Made by a program: the position numbers and the translations under genes. Below, in pieces: positions 1 through 7,932 of a DNA stretch of 64,000 bases (positions are counted from its first letter, which is position 1; every line of letters begins with the position of its first letter). The notes beneath the pieces were generated by a model, which saw nothing but the letters and a program-made list of their open reading frames with translations, searched no databases and had not been told where the DNA came from. This stretch comes from JAMXLO01 sp963819855. Its GTDB lineage: Bacteria; Pseudomonadota; Alphaproteobacteria; Acetobacterales; Acetobacteraceae. The stretch lies in the NCBI GenBank assembly GCA_963819855.1, contig CAWFYC010000031.1:62001-126000 (forward strand). Reading direction: 5' to 3'.

Positions 1-5
1 GCTCC

Positions 6-875
6 ATGCCTGATCACCGCATCAATCTTCACCTGGTCTCCGACGCCACCGGCGAGACGCTGAATGCCATCGCCCGTGCCACCACGGTACAGTTCGAGCA
101 TGCCGACATCTTCTATCATCGCTGGAGCCTGATCCGGACCCGCTTCCAGCTCCACCGTGTGCTGGAGGGCGTCGAGCACGAACCGGGGCCGGTCCTCTCC
201 ACTCTGGTCGACCGGGCGTTGCGCACCGAACTGGAAACCACATGCCGGCGTCTGAACGTGCCGGTGGTCAATGTGCTCGATCCGGTGATGAACCTGCTGC
301 AGGACTATATCGGCGAGGAGGCCGCGGCGCGCCCTGGTCGTCAATATGCCTTGAACGCCGATTATTTCCGCCGGATCGATGCGATGCACTACGTGCTTGC
401 GCACGACGATGGCCAGGCGCAACCGGGGCTGGCCGAGGCTGACGTGGTGTTGGTGGGCGTGTCGCGCAGCTCGAAGACGCCGACCTGTTTCTATCTGGCC
501 AATCGTGGCATCAAGGCGGCCAATGTGCCGCTGGTGCCGAACCTGCCGGAGCCGCCCGGGCTGGAGACGGTCGAGTGCCCAGTGGTCGGCCTGACGCTTG
601 ACCCCGATGCGCTGATCGAGATCCGCCGCCATCGGCTGCGGCTGATAGCCGCCGGCGATGCGGTCGCCATCGCCCGGCAGAACAGCACCGAGTACATAGA
701 TGAGGACGCAGTGAAGGCGGAGCTGCTGTGGGCACGGCGGCTGTGCAATCGGCGCGGCTGGCCGGTGATCGACGTGACGCGGCGCTCGATCGAGGAGACC
801 GCGGCTACGGTGTTGCAGCTCATGGATGGGTGGCACGAGCGCCGGCGCAAGGATGCCGCGGCCGCGAAGGCCTGA
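6..875 (+). CDS. ppsR: Pyruvate, phosphate dikinase / PEP synthase regulatory protein (kinase-phosphotransferase, DUF299)
   Basis: A 289-residue protein of the bifunctional serine/threonine kinase and Pi-dependent phosphorylase family that switches PEP synthase or pyruvate phosphate dikinase off and on. The N-terminus with the pattern HLVSDATGETLN and the central P-loop-like GVSRSSKTPT (about residue 150) are family hallmarks, and the length is typical. The stop overlaps the start of maf by one base, so the two are probably translated together; the ppsR-maf pairing is common in Alphaproteobacteria. It fits functionally with the PEP-linked phosphotransferase genes just downstream on the other strand. 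The target enzyme is not in the window. The ATG follows only five bases of sequence, so the promoter is outside. Confidence 0.93.
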   Translation: MPDHRINLHLVSDATGETLNAIARATTVQFEHADIFYHRWSLIRTRFQLHRVLEGVEHEPGPVLSTLVDRALRTELETTCRRLNVPVVNVLDPVMNLLQDYIGEEAAARPGRQYALNADYFRRIDAMHYVLAHDDGQAQPGLAEADVVLVGVSRSSKTPTCFYLANRGIKAANVPLVPNLPEPPGLETVECPVVGLTLDPDALIEIRRHRLRLIAAGDAVAIARQNSTEYIDEDAVKAELLWARRLCNRRGWPVIDVTRRSIEETAATVLQLMDGWHERRRKDAAAAKA

Positions 876-1486
876 TGTTTCAGCTTCCGACGCCACGGCT
901 GGTCCTCGCCAGTGCTTCCACGTCGCGTCGCGCCCTGCTGACGGCGGCAGGCCTGACCTTCGAGGTCCGTCCGGCGGATATCGACGAGGCGGCGGTCAAG
1001 CGCGACGCTCGGGCCCAGGGCATGGGAGCCGAGGTGGCGGCACTGCTGCTGGCCGAACTCAAGGCATCGGCGGTTGCGCTGGGCGAGCCCGGAGCGCTGG
1101 TGATCGGCGCCGACCAGATCCTGGTGTGCGACGGTGTCTGGTTCGACAAGCCGGCCGACGTCGCCGCAGCGCGTGGGCAATTGCGCGCACTGCGTGGGCG
1201 GAGCCATGTGCTGGCGACCGCCACGGTGTGCCACCAGGGAGACAGGCGCATCTGGCACGATGTCGCTGCGCCTTGCCTTACGATGCGTGACTTCAGCGAC
1301 GATTTCCTCGAGCGCTATCTGGCGGTCGAGGCGGATACTGTCACGAGTACGGTCGGCGCATACCGACTGGAGGGCCATGGAGTGCACCTATTCGACGCGA
1401 TCGATGGCGAGCAGTCGGCAATTCTCGGTCTTCCATTGCTGCCGCTGCTGTCGTTCCTTCGTCGGAATCATGTCGTCATGGTATAG
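875..1486 (+). CDS. maf: Maf/Ham1-like nucleotide pyrophosphatase
   Basis: A 203-residue protein of the Maf family, house-cleaning nucleoside triphosphate pyrophosphatases that hydrolyse non-canonical or methylated nucleotides. The N-terminal LVLASASTSRRALL signature, the central GADQILVCDG segment with the catalytic Asp, and the C-terminal YRLEGHGVHLFDAIDG segment match the family in the right order. The ATG shares its A with the TGA of ppsR, supporting translational coupling. Start chosen because upstream in-frame sequence overlaps ppsR and lacks Maf similarity. Members with this C-terminus usually resemble the YceF/m7GTP group, but specificity cannot be fixed from sequence alone. Confidence 0.92.
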   Translation: MFQLPTPRLVLASASTSRRALLTAAGLTFEVRPADIDEAAVKRDARAQGMGAEVAALLLAELKASAVALGEPGALVIGADQILVCDGVWFDKPADVAAARGQLRALRGRSHVLATATVCHQGDRRIWHDVAAPCLTMRDFSDDFLERYLAVEADTVTSTVGAYRLEGHGVHLFDAIDGEQSAILGLPLLPLLSFLRRNHVVMV

Positions 1487-1558
1487 CGGCACGCTGTACA
1501 TGAGTTCCCGATCGGGCCGAAGAAGTTCTGGCGCGATTTTCAGGTCATCGTGACGTAT

Positions 1559-3415
1559 CTAGTGCACGCCCGCCGGCCGAAAACCGGCAATCAGCTCCTC
1601 GATTTTCGCCGGATCCGACTGTTCCATCACATGCCGCGCGAACCGCGCGCAGGCGTCGATCTCGACCGACCGCACCGCCTGTTTCACCCGCGGAACGGCC
1701 GAGGCCGCCATGCTGAAGCTGCGCAGCCCAAGTCCCAGCAGCAGAGGCGTCAGTCGCGGGTTGGCCGCCATCTCGCCGCACACGGAGACCGGCATCCGCA
1801 TGCGTAGCGCGGCCTCGGTGGCGAACTGCACCAACCGCAGGACCGCCGGGTGCAGCGGATCGTACAACTCGGCGACATCGGTCTCGCCGCGATCCACCGC
1901 CAGCGTATAGGCGGTCAGGTCATTGGTTCCGATGGCGAAGAAATCAGCCTCCAACGCCAGCGCATCGGCTGACAGCGCGGCACCGGGCGTCTCGATCATG
2001 ATCCCGAGCGGTGGCAGCTTGTCCGGGATGCGTTCGCCACGCCGCCGCAGTCGCCGTGCCACCCGCTCGTACACGTCGCGCGCCGCGCGCACTTCGGCAA
2101 CCGTGGTGACCATCGGCAGCATCACCCGCACCGGCCCCGCAGTGGCGACGCGCAGAATGGCGGAAAGCTGCGTCTCCAGCAGCTCCACATGGCGCAGCAG
2201 CAGCCGGATTCCGCGCAGCCCGAGTGCCGGATTGGCATCGGCGATGTCGGGCACGATCCCAGCACTGGCCAGCGCCTCGATGTCCTTCTCGCCGCCCCAG
2301 TCGAGCACCCGGATCGCCACCGGATCGCCGCCCATCGCTTCCACGATGCTGCGGTAGGTGTCGGTCTGGGTATTCTCGTCCGGTACCGTTTCGCGGTTCA
2401 TGAACAGGAACTCGGTGCGCAGCAGGCCGATCCCGACCGCGCCCGACTGGGCGATCAGCGGCAGCTCTAGCGGCAGCTCCAGGTTGGCCTGCAATTCCAC
2501 CGTCTCGCCGTCCGACGTCTCGGCAGGTAGCCGGCGCAGCTTGGCGAAGCGCTGGCGTTCGCGAGCGAAAGCGGTGACCGCCCGGCGCGCGGCGGTCAGC
2601 GTCTCCGGCCCCGGGTTCAGCACCACGCTGCCGGTCGCACCATCGATCACCACCATGTCACCAGGCTGAATCGCATGGGCGAGGCCCGCCGCTCCCAATA
2701 CGGATGGCACGCCGAGTGCCCGGAGCATCACCGAGGTATGGCCTTCGGCGCCGCCCTCCTCGGTCGCCACGCCAGCGAGCCGCGACGGATCGAGCAGCGC
2801 CGCGTCCGACGGCCGCAGCAATTCGCTGATCAGCACCGCTCCCTCCGGCAGGCCCGCAAAGCTGCGGTATGGGGCCCGGGTCAGATTGCGCACCAGCCGC
2901 CGCCCGATCTCGCGCACTTCCTCGGCCCGGCGCATCAAGGCGGCACGGTCGTCCGCAGGCATGCCGGGTTCGGCCTGCGCCATGATCGTCGCGGCGATCG
3001 CCTCGACCTCATCCACCACCGCGCTTTCGGCCGACAGCAGGGTCTCTTCGATCCGCCGCCGCACGGCGCGGATCAGACGCGACGAGCTCAGCATACGGAT
3101 ATAGGCGTCGATCAGCGGCGCCAGCTCTGCCTGGCTTTCCTCGGGCAGCACGGAGAGCCGATGACGCAGCTTGGTGAGCTGCTTGCGCGACTGCGCGATG
3201 GCGGCATCCAGCCGGGCGCCCTCCGCGGCACTGTCCGCTGCCTGGATCTTGTGCCGGGTGATCTCCGGTGTCGGCTCCGACGCGCGGAACACCGGTCCGA
3301 TCGCGACGCCGGCGGACACCGGGATACCGCTGAAGCGCGCCTCCGGCCGGGCGTTATCGGGCCGTGCACGGCCAAGGCGTCTGTGCTGGGGTGGCGGCGG
3401 GCTAGCCCTGTTCAT
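1559..3415 (-). CDS. ptsP: Phosphoenolpyruvate-protein phosphotransferase (PTS enzyme I)
   Basis: A protein of about 618 residues that takes phosphate from PEP and hands it to HPr. The N-terminal swivelling domain contains GGAEGHTSVML with the phospho-accepting His near residue 226; the C-terminal TIM barrel contains LRTEFLFM and the CGEMAANP segment carrying the catalytic Cys. No N-terminal GAF domain is present, so it is closer to the short EI form than to canonical EI-Ntr. The ATG at 3415 overlaps the end of the HPr gene by 14 bases; an in-frame ATG at 3448 lies deeper inside HPr. No sugar permease is nearby, so the chain probably has a regulatory role, as usual in Alphaproteobacteria. Confidence 0.92.
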   Translation of the reverse strand: MNRASPPPPQHRRLGRARPDNARPEARFSGIPVSAGVAIGPVFRASEPTPEITRHKIQAADSAAEGARLDAAIAQSRKQLTKLRHRLSVLPEESQAELAPLIDAYIRMLSSSRLIRAVRRRIEETLLSAESAVVDEVEAIAATIMAQAEPGMPADDRAALMRRAEEVREIGRRLVRNLTRAPYRSFAGLPEGAVLISELLRPSDAALLDPSRLAGVATEEGGAEGHTSVMLRALGVPSVLGAAGLAHAIQPGDMVVIDGATGSVVLNPGPETLTAARRAVTAFARERQRFAKLRRLPAETSDGETVELQANLELPLELPLIAQSGAVGIGLLRTEFLFMNRETVPDENTQTDTYRSIVEAMGGDPVAIRVLDWGGEKDIEALASAGIVPDIADANPALGLRGIRLLLRHVELLETQLSAILRVATAGPVRVMLPMVTTVAEVRAARDVYERVARRLRRRGERIPDKLPPLGIMIETPGAALSADALALEADFFAIGTNDLTAYTLAVDRGETDVAELYDPLHPAVLRLVQFATEAALRMRMPVSVCGEMAANPRLTPLLLGLGLRSFSMAASAVPRVKQAVRSVEIDACARFARHVMEQSDPAKIEELIAGFRPAGVH

Positions 3416-3731
3416 CGAAGCCGGACTCGACCAGCGAGGCGAGGGCATCGAGCGCTTCCTTGGCGTCCCATCCCTCGGCGCGCAGCTCCAACACCGCGCC
3501 TTTGCCGGCCCCCAGCATCATCAGGCCCATGATCGATCGCGCCGGCACCGACTGCCCGTCACGAATGACATCGACCGCGGCGCCGAACCTCTCAGCCATC
3601 ATGACGAACTTGGCGGCAGCCCGGGCGTGCAGACCCCGTATGTTGGGGACTGTGACGTTGCGGGTCAGGACCGGGGCGTTGGAGGCCGGAGAAAAGTCTG
3701 TTGAGGACGGGTCTCCGTCCTGCGGCGTCAT
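3402..3731 (-). CDS. ptsH: HPr phosphocarrier protein
   Basis: A 109-residue HPr with the active-site motif GLHARAAAKF (His at residue 35) and the regulatory serine segment ARSIMGLMML (Ser near residue 66), the site used by HprK. It is about 20 residues longer than usual at the N-terminus, with a Ser/Pro-rich leader of the kind common in alphaproteobacterial homologues. The start overlaps the stop of the upstream EIIA gene in an ATGA arrangement, and the end overlaps the enzyme I gene. It receives phosphate from enzyme I and passes it to the adjacent EIIA, while HprK can modify the serine. Confidence 0.93.
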   Translation of the reverse strand: MTPQDGDPSSTDFSPASNAPVLTRNVTVPNIRGLHARAAAKFVMMAERFGAAVDVIRDGQSVPARSIMGLMMLGAGKGAVLELRAEGWDAKEALDALASLVESGFDEQG

Positions 3732-4150
3732 CCGCAGCAGCCGTTGAGCTTGCAGCCGGGCAGCACATGTGAGGCGGCGGCAATGTACTTCCGCCCCGCC
3801 TCCTCGGCGCAGTTCACCGCATCGGCCAGCGGTTGCTTCGATCGCACCTTGGCGAGCTTCACCAGCATCGGCAGGTTCACCCCGGCGATCACCTCGACGC
3901 CCTGGCGCTGCATCATCGAGATCGCCAGGTTGGACGGGGTGCCGCCGAACATGTCGGTCAGCAGCACCACGCCATCGCCGGTGTCGCACCGGCCGATACA
4001 GGCCTCGATCTCGGCGCGGCGGTTCTCGATATCGTCGTCGGGGCCGATGCAGACCGTATCGACGTTCCGTTGCGATCCGACCACATGTTCCATGGCGGAG
4101 CGCAGTTCCTCGGCCAGGCGGCCGTGGGTCACCAGAATCATGCCGATCAT
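3728..4150 (-). CDS. PTS EIIA component, mannose/fructose family (regulatory EIIA)
   Basis: A 140-residue single-domain EIIA of the mannose family. The MILVTHGRLAEEL start carries the phosphorylatable His near residue 9, and the core LLTDMFGGTPSN is the family signature. EIIB, EIIC and EIID partners are absent, so this is the free-standing regulatory form (PtsM/ManX-like) of alphaproteobacterial incomplete PTS chains. The ATG at 4150 was chosen because the preceding in-frame residues show no similarity. It overlaps the HPr start by four bases and lies 56 bp downstream of rapZ in the same direction, consistent with one operon. Confidence 0.9.
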   Translation of the reverse strand: MIGMILVTHGRLAEELRSAMEHVVGSQRNVDTVCIGPDDDIENRRAEIEACIGRCDTGDGVVLLTDMFGGTPSNLAISMMQRQGVEVIAGVNLPMLVKLAKVRSKQPLADAVNCAEEAGRKYIAAASHVLPGCKLNGCCG

Positions 4151-4206
4151 TTTCGCTGACGGGCTTTCCTGGCGGAGAGTGGTACCGGGTCGGTCATGGT
4201 GTGGTC

Positions 4207-5217
4207 TCAGGCCTCCTGTGCCTGAACCGGCGCGGCCGTCGCGGCCGCGTCGCGAAATCCCGAGGCACTGTCCGTCCACGGCACCGGCCGGTCGGTCAGA
4301 TAGGCCGCCTCAAGCCCCTCGCGGGCCAGCTCGCGGTGCGTCACGTGCAGCCGCCAGCCAAGACCCGTATCCCCGGACGCCCGTGCGGTCGCGATCCGGT
4401 CCGCCAGATGCTGCGCGAGTTGTTCGACCAGAAACACCGAACGGTGCCGCCCACCAGTACACCCAATCGTGATCGCCGCATATTTCTTGCCCTCTTGGAC
4501 AAACCTCGGCAAGAGCATGTCAATCAAATCCGCCATCTTGGCGAAGAATGTCGCGAAGTCCGGGTCCGCTGCAATGAAGGCGCCAACCTCGGCGTCCAGC
4601 CCCGTCCGCTGCTGTAACATAGTGTCATAGTGTGGGTTTCGCAAAAAGCGTCCATCGAATACCAGATCTGCTTCCCGCGGCAGGCCATGCTTATAGGCGA
4701 ACGAGATCAATGACACCACCAGCCGGCTTTCCTCGGCATCGCTGTCGGCGCCGAAGTGCCGGTAGATCAGCCGACGCAGCGCCGCGAGCGGCAGGTCCGA
4801 GGTGTCGATCACCAGGTCGGCGCCCTCGCGCAGCGGGGCGGTGAGCTGTTCCTCACGCCCGATGGCGTCGGTGATCCGTCCCTGCGGCGCGAGCGGATGG
4901 CGCCGCCGCGTCTCGGTAAAGCGGCGCAGCAGCGTGGTCTCGTCGGCCCAGACATATACCAGTTCGGTGCGCAGCGTCGGGTTGGCGCGCAGGCGGCCCA
5001 TGGCCTCCAGCACACGGCCGGCACCAAAGCCGCTGGTACGGGTATCGACGCCGATCGCCAGCTTGCGCTCACTGCGCGCCACCATGTCCTCGAGCATGGG
5101 CAGCGGCGCATTGTCGACCGCCTCGTAGCCCAGGTCCTCCAGCTCCCGCAGCACCGATGACTTGCCGCCGCCCGAGAGGCCGCTGACCAGCACGACCCGG
5201 AGGCGGTCGGCACTCAT
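4207..5217 (-). CDS. rapZ: RNase adapter / nucleotide-binding protein RapZ
   Basis: A 336-residue protein with an N-terminal P-loop GLSGGGKSSV (residues about 13-22) and the conserved C-terminal segment TIGCTGGRHRSVFLVEQLA that defines the RapZ/YvcJ family. In E. coli RapZ guides RNase E to the small RNA GlmZ and so controls amino-sugar synthesis; in other bacteria its role is less clear. It sits between hprK and EIIA, overlapping the end of hprK by four bases. This linkage to nitrogen-type PTS genes is widespread and suggests coordination of cell-envelope precursor supply with PEP status. Translation of the GlmZ function to this organism is inference. Confidence 0.92.
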   Translation of the reverse strand: MSADRLRVVLVSGLSGGGKSSVLRELEDLGYEAVDNAPLPMLEDMVARSERKLAIGVDTRTSGFGAGRVLEAMGRLRANPTLRTELVYVWADETTLLRRFTETRRRHPLAPQGRITDAIGREEQLTAPLREGADLVIDTSDLPLAALRRLIYRHFGADSDAEESRLVVSLISFAYKHGLPREADLVFDGRFLRNPHYDTMLQQRTGLDAEVGAFIAADPDFATFFAKMADLIDMLLPRFVQEGKKYAAITIGCTGGRHRSVFLVEQLAQHLADRIATARASGDTGLGWRLHVTHRELAREGLEAAYLTDRPVPWTDSASGFRDAAATAAPVQAQEA

Positions 5218-5717
5218 GCCATGAAGGCTCCCGCGACCTGGCTCACACGGCCCAGTGCGCAGTCGAGCGCCAGGGCGACGCGTTCCGGTGCGGACGCGGC
5301 GTGGGGATCGATCTGGACGAGTTGCAAATCGAGCCGATCGTCGCGCGTCGGAGGCGGCAGCCGCGCGGCGGGGGCGATCAGTTCGACCGTGAGGGCGAGT
5401 CGGGTCGAGGCGACGTAGGGCAGGCGAACAATTCCCAGCCCGCGGACTTCAAGCAGCCCGGCGAGGGCGGCGACCGGACGGGCAATGCCGTCCACAATCT
5501 CGACGCGGTCATCCGCCACCAGTTCGAAGCCGCGCGCGAGCAGGCGCAGCAGCAGGTCGGACTTGCCTGCGCCCGGTGGACCGATCAGCAGCACGCCATT
5601 GCCGGTGCGGCTGGCGCAGCTCCCGTGGATCTGCATGACCGCCCATCTTGGGCCGGTACGGGCCGGAGGGGAAGCCGCCTTGTCGGTACGGGGGGGAAGT
5701 GCCAGCGTCGCCGCCAT
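5214..5717 (-). CDS. hprK: HPr kinase/phosphorylase, short alphaproteobacterial form
   Basis: A 167-residue protein containing only the catalytic domain of HprK: P-loop LLIGPPGAGKSDLLLR (about residues 43-58), the Asp pair in LVADDRVEI, and the HprK signature LEVRGLGIVRLP. The N-terminal domain found in Firmicutes is absent, as expected for Alphaproteobacteria. It phosphorylates or dephosphorylates the regulatory serine of HPr. The ATG at 5717 overlaps by two bases the ATG of the divergent gene on the other strand, leaving no intergenic space; a second in-frame ATG at 5636, just before the conserved IHGSC segment, is a plausible true start. Its usual upstream neighbour chvG is 21 kb away. Confidence 0.9.
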   Translation of the reverse strand: MAATLALPPRTDKAASPPARTGPRWAVMQIHGSCASRTGNGVLLIGPPGAGKSDLLLRLLARGFELVADDRVEIVDGIARPVAALAGLLEVRGLGIVRLPYVASTRLALTVELIAPAARLPPPTRDDRLDLQLVQIDPHAASAPERVALALDCALGRVSQVAGAFMA

Positions 5718-6648
5718 GATCAGCCGCAGCGATATTGCCGCCGCCGCCGTCCGGATCGCGGGCCATGTCCGTCATACGCCGCTGTTGCGCCTGGCCGCCG
5801 CGGAGCTGGACCTTGGTTTCCCGGTGACGCTGAAGCTGGAACTGCTGCAGCACGCCGGCAGCTTCAAGCCGCGTGGCGCGTTCAACCGACTGCTGTCGGC
5901 GCGTGTACCACCGACCGGCGTGATCGCGGCGTCGGGCGGCAATCATGGCGCGGCGGTTGCCTATGCGGCACGCGCGTTGGACGCCAGGGCGGAGATATTC
6001 GTTCCGGCATTGACGCCGCCAATGAAGGTGGCGCGCATCGCGGGTTATGGCGCGCGCGTGGTGCAGACCGGCGCGACCTACGCAGATGCGCTGGCCGCAT
6101 CACGCGATCGCCTGGCGGAGATCGGCGCGCTGGAAGTACACGCCTACGACCATCCGGATGTGCTGGCGGGACAGGGCACGGTAGGGCGCGAGTTCGAGCA
6201 GGACGCGCCGGAATTGACCCACGTGCTGGTGGCGACCGGCGGCGGTGGTCTGATCGGCGGCGTCGCCGCTTGGTACGCAGGCAGCGCGCGGGTGGTCAGT
6301 GTAGAGCCGGAAGGATGTCCGGCACTGCATGATGCGCTGCGCGTCGGACACCCGGTCGATGCGCCGGTGGGTGGACTGGCGGCGGACAGTCTCGGTGCAC
6401 GACAGGTCGGGGGTCTGATGTTCCCGATTGCCCAGGCATATGTCGCTGCATCCGTGGTGGTACCGGATGCCGCCATCGCCGCGGCGCAACGGCTGATCTG
6501 GGACCGGCTGCGTTTGGTCGCAGAACCAGGCGGTGCGACCGCGCTTGCGGCACTGCTGTGCGGCGCATTCACGCCGCCGGAAGGCGCGCACGTTGGTGTG
6601 CTGGTGTGTGGTGCCAACACCGATCCGGCAAAGGTCGTCGACGCATGA
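5716..6648 (+). CDS. PLP-dependent threonine dehydratase / serine racemase-like enzyme
   Basis: A 310-residue fold-type II PLP enzyme. The Schiff-base lysine lies in GSFKPRGAFN (about residue 53), the asparagine-containing ASGGNHG loop follows, and the glycine-rich phosphate-binding loop is ATGGGGLIGG. There is no C-terminal ACT regulatory domain, so it resembles catabolic threonine/serine dehydratases or serine racemases rather than biosynthetic IlvA. It would deaminate threonine or serine, or a hydroxy-amino acid analogue. The stop overlaps the start of the enoyl-CoA hydratase gene (ATGA), so the two are an operon. Substrate cannot be decided from sequence. Confidence 0.85.
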   Translation: MISRSDIAAAAVRIAGHVRHTPLLRLAAAELDLGFPVTLKLELLQHAGSFKPRGAFNRLLSARVPPTGVIAASGGNHGAAVAYAARALDARAEIFVPALTPPMKVARIAGYGARVVQTGATYADALAASRDRLAEIGALEVHAYDHPDVLAGQGTVGREFEQDAPELTHVLVATGGGGLIGGVAAWYAGSARVVSVEPEGCPALHDALRVGHPVDAPVGGLAADSLGARQVGGLMFPIAQAYVAASVVVPDAAIAAAQRLIWDRLRLVAEPGGATALAALLCGAFTPPEGAHVGVLVCGANTDPAKVVDA

Positions 6649-7424
6649 CGTTCAGGTTCACCACAGACGCTCGCGGGATTGCGACGCTGACGCTCAACCG
6701 GCCCGAGGTGGCGAACGCCTACGACGAGGACCTGCTGCGCGCCATGACCGCCGAGCTGGAGAGGGTCGCGAAGGACGAAGCGGTGCGCGCGCTGGTGATC
6801 CGAGGCGCCGGGAAGCATTTCCAGGCGGGTGCCGATATCAACTGGCTCAACCGCCTGTCGCGCCAGGGGCCGGAGCAGAACCATGCCGCGTCGATCGTCA
6901 CGGTGCGGTTCAGCAAGACGCTGAACGAGCTGCCGAAACCGACCGTGGCGGTGATTCACGGTGCGTGCTTCGGCGGTGGCGTGGGCATCGCGTGTTGCGT
7001 CGATGTGGCGCTGGCGACGCCGGATGCGCTGTTCGCGATCAGCGAAGTGCGGCACGGCATCGCGCCGACGCCGATCTCGACGCACATGGTGAATGCGATC
7101 GGGCTGCGGCAGACGCGACGTTATGCGCTGACCGGCGAACGGTTCGGGGCGGAGGAGGCGGCGCGTATCGGGCTGGTGCACGAGGTCGTGGCGACGGACC
7201 GGATGGAGGCGCGGTTGGCCGAGGTGCTGGACGCGACCTTGCTTGGCGCACCGGGGGCGATCGCGCGGACCAAGCTTTCGGTTCTTGGGTCCAATGGACT
7301 GCTGCTGGGTGAGCGCGAGGTCGAGCTGCTGGCACACGAGGGCTGGATGCAGCGGCAGTCGGCAGAAGGGCAGGAAGGCACGACAGCGTTCCGCGAGAAG
7401 CGGCGGCCGGGGTGGTATAAGTAA
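6645..7424 (+). CDS. Enoyl-CoA hydratase/isomerase family protein
   Basis: A 259-residue crotonase-fold protein. The oxyanion-hole segments VIRGAGKHFQAGADINWL and HGACFGGGVGIACCVD are in place, and the region GGGVGIACCVDVALATPDALFAISEV carries the position where hydratases have a catalytic acid. The C-terminal helical trimerisation region is present, and the length is typical. It probably acts on an acyl-CoA in fatty-acid, leucine or aromatic breakdown. It overlaps the upstream dehydratase gene by four bases, and an inverted repeat begins directly after its stop codon. Which acyl-CoA is used cannot be told. Confidence 0.87.
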   Translation: MTFRFTTDARGIATLTLNRPEVANAYDEDLLRAMTAELERVAKDEAVRALVIRGAGKHFQAGADINWLNRLSRQGPEQNHAASIVTVRFSKTLNELPKPTVAVIHGACFGGGVGIACCVDVALATPDALFAISEVRHGIAPTPISTHMVNAIGLRQTRRYALTGERFGAEEAARIGLVHEVVATDRMEARLAEVLDATLLGAPGAIARTKLSVLGSNGLLLGEREVELLAHEGWMQRQSAEGQEGTTAFREKRRPGWYK

Positions 7425-7427
7425 TTA

Positions 7428-7481
7428 CACCTCTCCCGCTCTGCGGGAGAGGTCGCGCCGCTTCAGTGGCGCGGGTGAGGG
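7428..7481. repeat. Left copy of an inverted double-hairpin repeat flanking the DUF559 gene
   Basis: This stretch holds two consecutive imperfect hairpins: CTCTCCCGC pairing with GCGGGAGAG, then a GCGCC-rich hairpin ending in GTGAGGG. The reverse complement of bases 7874-7927 follows the same order and most of the same bases. The repeat starts three bases after the stop of the enoyl-CoA hydratase gene. It is REP-like in size and structure and could also act as a terminator for that operon. Confidence 0.8.
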
Positions 7482-7534
7482 TCGATCGACCGCACAAACA
7501 TCTTTTGTTCACCTGCGCTCCGCACATTCCCGGC

Positions 7535-7931
7535 ATGGCAAACGACCGCGCCAGAGATTTCCGGCGGTACCCGACAAATGTGGAAGCGTTGCTTTGGCGA
7601 TTGCTTCGTGATCGTCGGCTTGCAGGCCATAAGTTCCGACGGCAGCACCCTATCGGGTCGTTCATCGCCGACTTTGCGTGCGTCGAACTCCGCCTGGTGG
7701 TGGAGGCCGACGGAGGACAGCATGCCGAACTCGGCATACGATGGGTGGCGCACGGCATGCCTGGAAGCGGAAGGTTGGCGCGTCATCCGGTTCTGGAACA
7801 ACGAAATTCTAAGTAATACCGAGGGAGTGGTGGAAGAACTCCTGAGAGAGATGGCAGTGTGCCGCGGGTGGCGCCCTCACCCGCCGCGCAAACGCGCGGC
7901 GACCTCTCCCGCGCAGCGGGAGAGGTGTTAA
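7535..7931 (+). pseudogene. DUF559 (endonuclease-like, Vsr-related fold) protein, frameshifted
   Basis: The first part, from the ATG at 7535, reads RRYPTNVEALLWRLLRDRRL and then FRRQHPIGSFIADFACVELR, a clear DUF559 N-terminal half ending in EADGGQHAEL. The expected continuation, AYDGWRTACLEAEGWRVIRF followed by WNNEILSNTEGVVEELL, is present but in the next frame. One extra base at about 7733 separates the halves; deleting it restores a full-length domain. DUF559 proteins have a PD-(D/E)XK-like fold related to Vsr mismatch endonucleases, but activity is mostly untested. The gene lies exactly between two inverted repeats and its tail runs into the right copy. It could be a decayed gene or a sequencing error. 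Confidence 0.78.
7874..7927. repeat. Right copy of the inverted repeat flanking the DUF559 gene
   Basis: Reverse-complement partner of the repeat at 7428-7481, with the same two-hairpin layout (a GTGAGGG-ended GCG-rich hairpin, then CTCTCCCGC/GCGGGAGAG). Together the two arms delimit a unit of about 500 bp that contains only the DUF559 gene. The arm ends six bases before the GTG start of the next gene and so supplies its ribosome-binding region (GAGAGG). Confidence 0.8.
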
Positions 7932-7932
7932 T

